Both the position numbers and the translations under genes were made by a program. The notes beneath the pieces were generated by a model. That model saw only the letters and a program-made list of their open reading frames with translations, made no database searches and was not told the origin of the DNA. A stretch of DNA of 64,000 nucleotides from contig NZ_JBBEOI010000003.1 of NCBI RefSeq assembly GCF_037860755.1, forward strand, positions 1 to 64,000. The letters are read 5' to 3'. Every line of letters starts with the position of its first letter. The first letter of the stretch is position 1. The stretch is from Aquipuribacter hungaricus (GTDB lineage: Bacteria > Actinomycetota > Actinomycetes > Actinomycetales > JBBAYJ01). This document shows, in pieces, positions 16,776 through 25,340 of this stretch.

Positions 16776-18220
16776 CTGGGTCCCTCCTCGTGGGTGGTGA
16801 GGCCGTGCCGGCGGGCTTCGGCGAGGGCGGCCACGGCGCGGGCGGAGGCACTGACGGTGCTGCTGCGGGTGGCGCCGACCTGCTCGCGCTGCTCCTGCTG
16901 CTCCTGCAGCAGCCGCCGGCCGGTGCGGCCGTCGATGCACCGGTGCAGGCGGGCGATGATGGGCTTGCCGTTCTCGGCCACCACCAGGGCGCGCCGTTCG
17001 GGTAGCTGGCGGATCTCCTCCGGGCGTAGGACCGCGATGTCGTCGCCGGACACGGTCCGACCGCCCCGCCCGGTCTGCCAGCTGCTGCGCGACACCCGGG
17101 TCATGCCCACCAGGTCGGAGACCTCCTGGTTGAACGCGACGTCCTTGCTGCCGCCGAACATCACGAGGACGTTGGTGAGGCCGAACAGGGCCCGGGCCTC
17201 CTGCTCACCGAAGATGGCCGCGAGCTGCCGCCAGGTCTGCGCGGCGTAGATGAACGAGATCCCGAGGGCCCGCTCGTTGGCCATACGGGTGCGCAGGGTC
17301 GGGATCGGTGCGGTGGAGGGCAGCTCGTCGAGGCAGGCAAGCATCGGCGGGCACAGCCGCGACCAGGGGGACTTGTTGGCCAGGGCCAGGGCGGTGTCCA
17401 GGACGTGCTCGGCCAGGGCCGTCATCAGCGGCGAGGCGGAGGCGTAGGGGTCCTCGCGGCCGAGGAGGTAGATGGTGCCGTGGCGGCGGATGACGTCGGC
17501 GATGTCGGTGCTGGCCCGCCCGGGGCCGGGGGTGCAGCGGGTGCGGATGTCGGCCTGGAAGAACAGGCTCATGGCCTGCTGGACCGTCGTGGTGGTGTTC
17601 CCGGCGGTGCGGTCGTCCCCGTGCAGGGCGCCGTGGAGCAGGCCGTGCCAGAACGGCGCGGCGTGGGGGTGCTCGCGCAGGATTTCCGACGGTTCACTCG
17701 CGCTGCGTGGGTTCGCGACCCAGCGCAGGACGTGCTCCAGGGACCTGCCGGTCAGGGCCGCAGCGTGGAAGAACGCCTGGATCACCTTCGCGGCCTCCGC
17801 GGCGTAGAAGCGGGCGGCGTCGTCACCGCCGCCGGAGCTCACGGCGCCCTTGACGGTGCCGGCGGTGAAGGCCTTCGCGCGGCGCTCGGCCACCATCGGG
17901 TCGACGCAGCCCTCGATCGGGTCCCACACCAGTTCGGGTAGACCGGGGGCCAGACCGAACGGGTCCAGGACGACGCAGGGCCGATCGTCACGGGACCGGG
18001 CGGTGACGCTCAAGAGCAGGTCGTCAACCTTGGTCAGGGTGACCAAGGCGGCACCCGGTGCGTCCAGGAGAGCGGGGGTGAGCAGGTCCAGGGTCTTCCC
18101 CGACCCCTGCGGGCCGATCACGCCGGCGGTGCGGTCCCAAGGGACCCACATCTCACCGCCGCGGGGTTCTTGCGCCCGGCCCAATCGCCAGCCGACCTCC
18201 CGGCAGGCCGCCACCTTCAC
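16772..18220 (-). CDS. VirD4/TraG-type conjugative coupling ATPase (soluble half)
   Basis: A 482-residue ATPase that should link the relaxosome to the secretion channel. Walker A is GPQGSGKT (36-43) and Walker B is MLACLDEL (293-300). The TraM-recognition-like C-terminal region has GISFIYAAQTWRQL, LVGMTRVSR and RALVVAENGKPI. The usual N-terminal membrane helices are missing here: they are encoded by the preceding gene, which overlaps by four bases. The two proteins together equal a normal coupling protein of about 650-700 residues. Ends with a GTGA overlap into the next gene. Confidence 0.92.
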   Translation of the reverse strand: MKVAACREVGWRLGRAQEPRGGEMWVPWDRTAGVIGPQGSGKTLDLLTPALLDAPGAALVTLTKVDDLLLSVTARSRDDRPCVVLDPFGLAPGLPELVWDPIEGCVDPMVAERRAKAFTAGTVKGAVSSGGGDDAARFYAAEAAKVIQAFFHAAALTGRSLEHVLRWVANPRSASEPSEILREHPHAAPFWHGLLHGALHGDDRTAGNTTTTVQQAMSLFFQADIRTRCTPGPGRASTDIADVIRRHGTIYLLGREDPYASASPLMTALAEHVLDTALALANKSPWSRLCPPMLACLDELPSTAPIPTLRTRMANERALGISFIYAAQTWRQLAAIFGEQEARALFGLTNVLVMFGGSKDVAFNQEVSDLVGMTRVSRSSWQTGRGGRTVSGDDIAVLRPEEIRQLPERRALVVAENGKPIIARLHRCIDGRTGRRLLQEQQEQREQVGATRSSTVSASARAVAALAEARRHGLTTHEEGPR

Positions 18221-18819
18221 AGCCGCCCCCCACCCGCACGCGCACCGGCCGTCGAGGCCTCCGCGGGGAACGGTGAGCCGTCATCGGGCAGGGTGGTCGG
18301 TGTCGCCCGGGGTGGTGGCGCCGGCGCGGCTGGGGTCCTGCGGCGGCCGTAGAGATCCGGGCGGATGATGGCCCGGTTGGCGCGCAGCCGTGACCGGCCG
18401 AGCATCTGCTCGACGTCGGCGGTGCTGGCCATGCCCTTCAACCGGCCCGGGCCCCATCTAGCCATGGCCTGCCAGCCGAGCAGCCCCAGCAGGGTGAGCG
18501 CCATCACCTCGGTGACCGCCACGCACGCCCACAGCGTGCCCGCGCCCGCCACCGCCTCGCCCGTCGCGCCGCCCTGCGCAGGCAGCCCCGTGGGGGGTTG
18601 TAGGCCGGCGGCGGCGTCACCGCGGAGCAGAGCCGGCAGGCTGGTGAACAGCTCGGTGCGCGGCGGGAACCGCCACGGCTGCCCGACGGCCACGTTCGCG
18701 ATCGCACGGCCGCAGTGCGCCGCCAGCACGAGCACCATCACCACCGCGACGCTGATCCCGAGAGGTAGCTCCCAGGTCCACGGGTAGGGGTCATGGCGGC
18801 GGGCGCGCTGCATGCTCAT
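18217..18819 (-). CDS. Membrane half of the coupling protein
   Basis: A 200-residue protein with two transmembrane helices (about 18-45 and 98-125) separated by a Pro-rich extracellular loop. The stretch GRLKGMASTADVEQMLG, followed by LRANRAIIRPDLYGRR, is the linker normally found between the membrane anchor and the ATPase of actinobacterial TraG-like proteins. Its stop overlaps the start of the ATPase gene (ATGA). The gene therefore looks like the N-terminal part of a VirD4 protein encoded separately. ATG 18819 is preferred because the in-frame extension to 18855 adds no conserved sequence. Confidence 0.75.
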   Translation of the reverse strand: MSMQRARRHDPYPWTWELPLGISVAVVMVLVLAAHCGRAIANVAVGQPWRFPPRTELFTSLPALLRGDAAAGLQPPTGLPAQGGATGEAVAGAGTLWACVAVTEVMALTLLGLLGWQAMARWGPGRLKGMASTADVEQMLGRSRLRANRAIIRPDLYGRRRTPAAPAPPPRATPTTLPDDGSPFPAEASTAGARAGGGRL

Positions 18820-18909
18820 GCCCCCACAAGTCAGCAGGGCCGGCCCGGCGGTCATCGCCGGGCGGTGCCCGGTGGCGGTAGGCCGGGGGGCTGGGCCGGC
18901 GCCGGTCGG

Positions 18910-20553
18910 TCAGGTGCGGGCGAGGGTGGCGCCGTCGGAGAGGTTGCCGACGCGCCAGATCTCGAACCGGTTGCGCTCGGGTCCGTCGGCGTAGCTGAAG
19001 GTGCCGGTGCCGCTGCGGCGGTCGCGGGCTTCGATGGTGCTGCGGGTGGCGGGGTCGAGGACGAGCATGACGTGCCCGATGCGGTCGGGTCCGAGGTAGG
19101 AGTCCCAGAAGACGAGGTCGCCCGGGCGTTCCTGCCCCAGCTGCACCCGGTGTCCGTTTCCGGCGGCGAGCCAGTCCCGCTGAGCGGCGGCGGTGCGGGG
19201 GGCGCTGATCCCGATCTGAGCCAGGGCGGTCTGGGTGAAGGAGGAGCAGTCCCAGGCGTCGGGGCCGCCGGCGCCGAAGACGTACGGCTCACCGACCTGC
19301 GCCTGGGCCCAGGTGAGCATGGCGACCACCCGCTCGTCGTCGATCGGGGGCAGGAGGGGGTTGCCGAGCGCGGCGGGGTTGGTGGTGCCTGGCCCGCAGT
19401 CGGTGAGGTCGCCGAGCACGGTCCCGCCGCCGTAGGCGTGCGCGTAGGACAAGACGTCGTTGACGTACCAGTCGGCCCGGTTGTAGGCGAACAGGGCCGC
19501 TCGGACGCCGTCTGGGCCCTCGGTGAGCCCGGACACGGTGAGGTAGTGCGCGGCGGAGTGCACGCTGTCGGCGTCGTTGGTGATGTCGGCTCGGCCGTCC
19601 TGGTCGCCGTCCACGCCCATCGCCGTCCAGGTCGCCGGCATGAACTGCATCAGCCCTTGGGCCCCGGCCGACGAGTTGGCGGTGAGCCGGCCGTGGGCGG
19701 TCTCGGCCATGCCGATGCCGGCGAGCACGGTCCACGGGATCTGGTAGCGGTCGGCGGCGGCCCGGTAGAGGGCCTCGACGTCGGCGGGGACTGGGACGGG
19801 TGCGTTGACCAGGGACGCCTTGCGTGGCTGGCCCGCCGGGGGCAGCCCGAAGCCGACACCCCCCTCCCCCGCGTCCCCCGCAGCGGCGGGGGGCGTCTCG
19901 GTGCCCGGGGGGACGAGACCGGCGGCGAGGGTGTTGCTGGGGGGGACCTGGGGGGGCGGGGCGCTCCCGTCCAGGGGGGCGCCGTGCTCGCGCATGAAGG
20001 CGACCGGGTCGATCGCGGTGCCGTTGCGGAGGACCTCGAAGTGCAGGTGGTTGCCGGTGCTGGTGCCGGTGGAGCCCTCCACGCCGAGCCGCTGCCCGGT
20101 GCTGACCTGGGTGCCGACGGTGACGGTGATGCTGGCCAAGTGGGCGTATCGGGTGCTGAGGCCACCGCCGTGGTCGATGTCGACGACGTTGCCGTACGCG
20201 CCGGCGTTCCTGGCGCGGGTGATCGTCCCCGCGGACGCGGCGACGACGGGGCCTGGGCCGGGCAGGGAGACCAGGTCCTGCCCGGTGTGGGTGCGCCACT
20301 CGAGGTGGATGGGGTGGAACTGCCGGCCGAACCCGCGCTTGGACACCGTGTAGGCCTGCTCGAACGGGGCCTGCCACTGCCCGGCACCACCGGCGGGGCC
20401 GCCGCCGGCGGGGGTGCTCCCCGGCCCGTTGCAGGCGACGGTGGCCAGGTGGACGCCGACGGCGGGGGCGGTGACCGTGGTGAGGACCAGGGCCGCCAGC
20501 AGCGGGCCACCGATGAGGCTCGCCAGGATCGCGGCGATGGTGAGCTTGACCAT
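18910..20553 (-). CDS. Three-domain peptidoglycan hydrolase (M23, lytic transglycosylase, NlpC/P60)
   Basis: A 547-residue exported protein combining three wall-cutting domains. An N-terminal hydrophobic helix (about 3-30) should export or anchor it. An M23 endopeptidase-like domain follows (HTGQDL, AGTITRARN, HLHFEV; about 60-180). Next is an SLT-type transglycosylase domain (GMAETAHGRL with the catalytic Glu, AGAQGLMQFMPATW; about 250-350). Last is an NlpC/P60 domain (WDCSSFTQTAL with the Cys, GHVMLVL with the His; about 400-530). It should open peptidoglycan for channel assembly, like VirB1/TcpG proteins. The ATG at 20553 has GAGGGAG 7 nt upstream; an ATG two codons earlier is possible. 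There is a 90-bp gap before the next gene. Confidence 0.92.
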   Translation of the reverse strand: MVKLTIAAILASLIGGPLLAALVLTTVTAPAVGVHLATVACNGPGSTPAGGGPAGGAGQWQAPFEQAYTVSKRGFGRQFHPIHLEWRTHTGQDLVSLPGPGPVVAASAGTITRARNAGAYGNVVDIDHGGGLSTRYAHLASITVTVGTQVSTGQRLGVEGSTGTSTGNHLHFEVLRNGTAIDPVAFMREHGAPLDGSAPPPQVPPSNTLAAGLVPPGTETPPAAAGDAGEGGVGFGLPPAGQPRKASLVNAPVPVPADVEALYRAAADRYQIPWTVLAGIGMAETAHGRLTANSSAGAQGLMQFMPATWTAMGVDGDQDGRADITNDADSVHSAAHYLTVSGLTEGPDGVRAALFAYNRADWYVNDVLSYAHAYGGGTVLGDLTDCGPGTTNPAALGNPLLPPIDDERVVAMLTWAQAQVGEPYVFGAGGPDAWDCSSFTQTALAQIGISAPRTAAAQRDWLAAGNGHRVQLGQERPGDLVFWDSYLGPDRIGHVMLVLDPATRSTIEARDRRSGTGTFSYADGPERNRFEIWRVGNLSDGATLART

Positions 20554-20576
20554 GGCCATCTCCCTCGTCCCGGTCC

Positions 20577-22139
20577 TCAGCCCGCGCCCTGGATGGCGTC
20601 GTTGGTGAACGTCAGCTGCTTCTCCAGGGGGTGCAGGACGGTCTGGACCTTGTACAGCTGCTCCCCGACCCCCCACACGGCGCGGCCCTTGCCGTGGCGG
20701 GCCCAGCCGGTGACGAGGTTGCGGGCGATCGGGCCGAGGGCGAGGAGCCGCTCGAGGTCGTCGCCGACGGCGGCGTCCTGGCCGTGGAGGATCTTGATGT
20801 CGGCCAGGTGCAGCATCTCCTTGGCGATGACGGCGGCCTGGGACCCGGCGGCGCCGGCGGACAGCAGGTCGCCGGGCTTGTGCGCGACGGCGATCTGCAG
20901 GTCCCCGCGCCGGGACAGCCGGAGGTCGGCGTCGAAGCTCTTCACCGCGTCCGGGCCCAGCCGGAGCTGGCGCCATGACTCGTCGCGGACGACCAGGCGC
21001 AGGTCACCGGGCGCGGCGGTCTCCCGCATCGCCCGACCCCAGGAGTTCAGGCACAGCAGGGCGATGCCGACGGCCTCGTCGCCGAGGGGTTCCAGCCGGG
21101 ACAGGCTCAGGGACTGGATCGGGGCGCGCCAGTCGACGTTGATGCTGGTGTGGTCGTCGAACAGACCGGCCAGGGCGCCGGTGACGAGCTGGCCCAGGGC
21201 GTCGCGAAGCAGCCGGGTCTCGTCGAGGAACTGCCTCTCCGAGGCGTACCGGCATTGCGTGATCAGCCGGTCGGTGGGGTTGTCGAGCAGGTGCCACAGC
21301 TGGGGGATGGTGACCTCCACCAGCTGCGAGCCGCCGGCGGCGTAACCGGTGAGCTCCTGCAGGGCGGCGGTGACCACGACCTCGTCGCTGGGCCCGAACG
21401 GCACCAGGCTGTCCCCGATGCGCTGGCTGCCGACCAGGCCCCGGACCAGGGTGAGCCAGCGACCGAAGATCAGCGAGGACCGTCGCTGCGCCTCCACGGC
21501 GTCCAGCTCGGCCCAGCCCTGCCCCAACGGGCCGAAGGCCAGAGGGTTGACACGGGCGGGCAGCCCCGGACCGATAGTGAAGGGCTCCACCCCGACCGCG
21601 TGGCAGAGCTTCTCGTACTCGTCCTTGACGTCGCCGAGGATGAGGGCCCGGTACCCGAAGTCCAGCAGCCGCAGGACCATGGCCTTGACCGTGGCGCTCT
21701 TGCCGACGCCGGGGTTGCCGAAGCAGAAGATGTTGGGGTTGGTGACCTGGATGTCGTCGCGGACCACCCAGCCGAACGGGTCGACGTAGAAGCTGCCGCC
21801 GCTGAGCTGGTCGATGCCCATCCAGGCCCCCGTCGGGGGCAGGCCGGGGGTGGCGATGAACGGCCACAGCACCGGCGCCTGGTCGCTGGTCATCCGCCAC
21901 GTCGACACCGGCGCCGTCGCCGGTGCCCACCCGCGACCGGCCCGCCGAGCGCCACGCCGCCCGGCGTAGCGGAACAGCCGGGCCTCCTTCTCCACGGCGG
22001 TCGGCGTGGGCGCGACGGGCAGGTCGTGCCCGAAGTCGGCGAGCAGCCGACCCACGTCACGGCCCCCGCCGCGGCTCCTGGCCTGTCCCGTGGCCTGCCC
22101 GGTGGCACGGCCGGTGGCACGGCCGAGGACGGCGCTCAC
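20577..22139 (-). CDS. VirB4-like type IV secretion ATPase
   Basis: A 520-residue ATPase. Walker A is GNPGVGKS (141-148), preceded by DDIQVTNPNIFCF and followed by ALILGDVKDEYEKL. Walker B is LRLVVRDES (about 375), and AVAHKPGDL follows. This is the C-terminal ATPase half of a VirB4/TraC-type protein; the N-terminal half corresponds to the SCO6880-like protein encoded just upstream. It would power assembly or substrate transfer in the channel. The first 22 residues contain GRATGRATGQATGQA, from a 12-bp DNA repeat. GTG 22139 overlaps the preceding stop (GTGA). Confidence 0.9.
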   Translation of the reverse strand: MSAVLGRATGRATGQATGQARSRGGGRDVGRLLADFGHDLPVAPTPTAVEKEARLFRYAGRRGARRAGRGWAPATAPVSTWRMTSDQAPVLWPFIATPGLPPTGAWMGIDQLSGGSFYVDPFGWVVRDDIQVTNPNIFCFGNPGVGKSATVKAMVLRLLDFGYRALILGDVKDEYEKLCHAVGVEPFTIGPGLPARVNPLAFGPLGQGWAELDAVEAQRRSSLIFGRWLTLVRGLVGSQRIGDSLVPFGPSDEVVVTAALQELTGYAAGGSQLVEVTIPQLWHLLDNPTDRLITQCRYASERQFLDETRLLRDALGQLVTGALAGLFDDHTSINVDWRAPIQSLSLSRLEPLGDEAVGIALLCLNSWGRAMRETAAPGDLRLVVRDESWRQLRLGPDAVKSFDADLRLSRRGDLQIAVAHKPGDLLSAGAAGSQAAVIAKEMLHLADIKILHGQDAAVGDDLERLLALGPIARNLVTGWARHGKGRAVWGVGEQLYKVQTVLHPLEKQLTFTNDAIQGAG

Positions 22140-23725
22140 GCGTCACCGCGGCGGCTGAGGCTGACGCCGAGCGGCACGGCGGATGCGGCGAAGCCGAGGT
22201 CCTGGGACAGGTCCAGGCGCAGCGGGGCGAAGCCGGCCCGTCGGACCGAAGCGTCGAGGCGTCGACCGAACTCCTCCACGCGGGCGGTGCTCGGCACCGT
22301 GACGGTGCACACCGCGTAGGGGCGGGTCATGGAGTGCCCGCGGGCGAGCTTGCCGTCCAGGCCCCGAGCGCGCAGGGCCTCGGTCCGCTGCCGAGCGCGC
22401 ATCTTCACCCCGGCCTTGGCGCGCAGCTCCTCCCCGAGATCCGCCGACCACTCCCTGGTGGCGCTCTGCCGGTCCGCGGTCGACTGCCGCAGGATCGGGT
22501 AGGCGACCACGAAGCTGCGCCGCTCTCCCGGCTCCGACGGCGTCAGCACCGGCGCCAGGGCGCCCATGACGGCCCCACTGTCGGGCAGCTTGATCGTCGC
22601 GCTGACGGAGCTCCACGCGTCGTGGGTGTAGTGACGGCTCGTCGCCTCGGCGCCGGCCGGGCCGGCCAGCGCCCACGGCACATCGGCCGCGATGCGCGGG
22701 GGGGCGCTCACGTCCCCGACGCCATCGCCGGCGCCCGCAGCTCCGGGATCGGCACCGCCGACGGCCGCTCGGGTGGAGTCGGCCTGGTCCCGGTCGGCCA
22801 GAGCTGCGACGACGCCGGCCCGGTCGCCGGGAGCGAAGCCCGTGCGGCAGGCGAGGGCGAGCTGGGGAGAGGTGAGCCAGGTGACCTCGGTCATGGCCAT
22901 CCCGCCGCGTAGCTGGGCCTCGACCTCGCCCATCAGCCCGTACAGGACCCTGGCTCGACCGTCCAGCCCTCGTCCGCACTGCCTGGCCGCGCGGGTCATG
23001 CGGGTCTCGGGGACCACGATCGTCGCCCAGGACTCCGTCCGGACGGAGGCCTGGGTCAGTGCCTCGCGAAGGTCGTCGTTCACGGCCCTGGCCAGCAGGG
23101 GTCCGTCGGCCCGGCGGTGCCGTTGCATCCACAGATCACGCTCGGCGCCGTCGTCGGGAACGGTGCGGACGGTGAAGAGGACCTCGTCGATGAGTTCGGT
23201 GTGGGAGGCCAGGTCGAGCAGGCCGCCCAGCCCGACGGCCTGGTGAGCCCGTTCCTCCGCGTCGACGAACCCGAGGCCGGGGTGGACGACGGCGGCGGTG
23301 ACCGCCCACGTGCGAGCCGCGTGGTCCTGGACGATCGCGACACGGGACAACGACGCCCCGCGCGGCGGGCCGTCGTGGACCTCGATGCCGTGCAGCGCAC
23401 CCGGCAAGTCGGGGGCGTCCATGGAGCTGGCCCGGCCCATGGCGGCGCGGGACCTGAACTGGGTCCAGCCGGCCACGGTGCCCAGCAGGTAGGACAACGA
23501 GGCCATCAGCCACCCGGTCGCGGGGCGGCCGCGCACCGGCACCACCGTCACCAGCAGCACCAGCAGCCAGGCACCGCTCAGGGCTGCCGCGGCGAGCCAG
23601 GAGCCCGAGCGGACTGCGAAGAACACGGGCAGGCTGGTCGCTACCAGGGTTCCCAGCTGCCAGCCGTTCAGGCCGAAGAACCAGCCGATGCGGTCCCGTG
23701 AGTAGTCGTCGAACACCAGCGCCAT
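22136..23725 (-). CDS. SCO6880-family type IV secretion protein (VirB3/VirB4 N-terminal-like)
   Basis: A 529-residue membrane-associated protein. The N-terminus MALVFDDYSRDRIGWFFGL and two hydrophobic helices (about 20-70) match the PrgI/SCO6880-type proteins that stand in for VirB3 plus the N-terminal part of VirB4 in actinobacterial T4SS. The rest is soluble, with conserved stretches such as HHYT-like RHYTHDAWSS, RRSFVVAYPILRQ and GHSMTRPYAVC. ATG 23725 is preceded by GAGAGGAC. It overlaps the VirB4 gene by four bases, which fits the two acting as one unit at the base of the channel. Confidence 0.88.
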   Translation of the reverse strand: MALVFDDYSRDRIGWFFGLNGWQLGTLVATSLPVFFAVRSGSWLAAAALSGAWLLVLLVTVVPVRGRPATGWLMASLSYLLGTVAGWTQFRSRAAMGRASSMDAPDLPGALHGIEVHDGPPRGASLSRVAIVQDHAARTWAVTAAVVHPGLGFVDAEERAHQAVGLGGLLDLASHTELIDEVLFTVRTVPDDGAERDLWMQRHRRADGPLLARAVNDDLREALTQASVRTESWATIVVPETRMTRAARQCGRGLDGRARVLYGLMGEVEAQLRGGMAMTEVTWLTSPQLALACRTGFAPGDRAGVVAALADRDQADSTRAAVGGADPGAAGAGDGVGDVSAPPRIAADVPWALAGPAGAEATSRHYTHDAWSSVSATIKLPDSGAVMGALAPVLTPSEPGERRSFVVAYPILRQSTADRQSATREWSADLGEELRAKAGVKMRARQRTEALRARGLDGKLARGHSMTRPYAVCTVTVPSTARVEEFGRRLDASVRRAGFAPLRLDLSQDLGFAASAVPLGVSLSRRGDA

Positions 23726-23792
23726 GACAAGTCCTCTCGAGGTGGATCAGTGGGTGTGGCGGCGGAGCGCCGGGCGGCCGCCCGGATGGTCC

Positions 23793-25340
23793 TCAGACGG
23801 GGACGATGGGCACCGCCGCCGCGCCCCAGGCACCGGCCGCAGCACCCGCCCCCGCACCGGCACCGGCACCGGCACCGGCGGCGGGACTGCCGGCGGTGCT
23901 GCCTGCTCCTGCGGGTCCAGTCCCGCCGGGGAGCGGGGCCGGCTGTGGGGGCGGCGCGGCCGGTGACGGCCCGCCGGCTGAGGGGCCTGCAGCGGGGGTT
24001 GCTGCGCCGGACCCGGTCGGGCCGGTGGGGCCGCTGCTGTCCGGCGGGCGGCTCGGGTCGCTTGCTTGGGGGCCTGAGCTGCTGGGGCCACGGTCGGCCC
24101 CGGTGCCGGCGCTGCCGGCTGCGGTGCGCGGTCGCTCCCCGGGGTCGGGGAAGTAGTTGGAGCTGCCGACACCCATCTGGCTGGCGGCGTCGGCCCCGAC
24201 CGCGGCGCCGGCGGTCCCGGCTCGCTGCATCAGGCCCAGCCCGGCGGCTGCCGCGGCTCCCAGTGCTCCCCCGGTGCTGCTCAGCCAGCCGCGCTCGGCC
24301 TGCCCGAAGCGGGCGCTGGTCGCCTCCTCCCCCGCGGACTCCCCGGAGGACCGCGCGCCGTCCGAGGCCTGTGCCGATGCGCCGCTGCCGGCACCGGCGC
24401 CGGCGCTGCCGGCGGAGCCGCCGCCCAGCAGGCCCTGCACGCCCCCCGACGCGGCAAGCCCTCGGCGCAGCGCCGCACCGGAGGAGGTGCCCGGGTCGAC
24501 GAAGGCGAGGAGCTTGAACAGCGCCAGCGGTGAGAAGCAGGCGATCAGGATGAGCAACACCCCCGGGATGGCGGTGCCGATCGCGGCCAGGGTCCCGTCC
24601 GCCAGGCCGTTGGCGACGCCGGTGGTGGCCTGCACGCCTGCACCGAGTACCAGGACCATGAGGACGGGGCTCAGGGCGGCGGCGTGCGTCCAGCGCAGGC
24701 TCTTCCAGAACCAGTCCCGCCCCGCGTCGGACAGCAGGCCGGCTGCGGCGATCGGGGTGGTCGCTGCCAGAACCATGAGCGCGCCGGCCCGGGTCAGCAT
24801 CACCAGCAGGTGACCGAGTGCGGCCAGCCACAGGAGCAGACCCATCAGGCCGAGGACGGTCGCGACGGTCCCGTCGGCGACGTCTTGCAGGGCGATGTCC
24901 TCGAACGGCTTCCACGCCGACCACGACGTCACGTTGAGCAGGGCCTGCATCAGGCCGCGGGTGAGACCGCCGCAGGCGGCGACCAGGGCCACGATGTACG
25001 TCAGCCAGCCGCCCCAGACCACGGCGAACTGGGCGAAGCCGATGCCCACGCGGGCCAGGCTCTTCCCGTCGCGGCGGGCGGCGGTCACGCCCAGCTGGAG
25101 CATGCCCATGAGCAGCACCAGAGCGCCTGCCAGCCAGAAGGTCGTCCGGTACAGCTCCGAGCCGGGCCCATCCGCCCGCAGGTCGGGGGTGATGAAGGCG
25201 TCCATCAGGTAGAGCACCATCCGCAGGACCCACAGACCGGCGTTCCAGATCGCCAGCATCGCGACCGTCCACGCGTCGGTGACGATCTTCCCGGCCGTGC
25301 CGGCAAGGACCCCGAACGGGTCGAACCACTCCTCAGGCAT
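23793..25340 (-). CDS. VirB6/TrbL-like polytopic membrane protein
   Basis: A 515-residue protein. The first 310 residues hold about six to eight hydrophobic helices with an N-terminal amphipathic stretch (MPEEWFDPFGVLAGTAGKIV). This fits the inner-membrane channel component VirB6/TrbL of actinobacterial systems. The C-terminal 200 residues are low-complexity Gly/Ala/Ser/Pro, ending with a run of AG dipeptides encoded by GCACCG-like DNA repeats. The start at ATG 25340 has GAGGGGAAC upstream and overlaps the preceding gene by 8 bp. The tail is probably cytosolic and disordered. Confidence 0.85.
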   Translation of the reverse strand: MPEEWFDPFGVLAGTAGKIVTDAWTVAMLAIWNAGLWVLRMVLYLMDAFITPDLRADGPGSELYRTTFWLAGALVLLMGMLQLGVTAARRDGKSLARVGIGFAQFAVVWGGWLTYIVALVAACGGLTRGLMQALLNVTSWSAWKPFEDIALQDVADGTVATVLGLMGLLLWLAALGHLLVMLTRAGALMVLAATTPIAAAGLLSDAGRDWFWKSLRWTHAAALSPVLMVLVLGAGVQATTGVANGLADGTLAAIGTAIPGVLLILIACFSPLALFKLLAFVDPGTSSGAALRRGLAASGGVQGLLGGGSAGSAGAGAGSGASAQASDGARSSGESAGEEATSARFGQAERGWLSSTGGALGAAAAAGLGLMQRAGTAGAAVGADAASQMGVGSSNYFPDPGERPRTAAGSAGTGADRGPSSSGPQASDPSRPPDSSGPTGPTGSGAATPAAGPSAGGPSPAAPPPQPAPLPGGTGPAGAGSTAGSPAAGAGAGAGAGAGAAAGAWGAAAVPIVPV

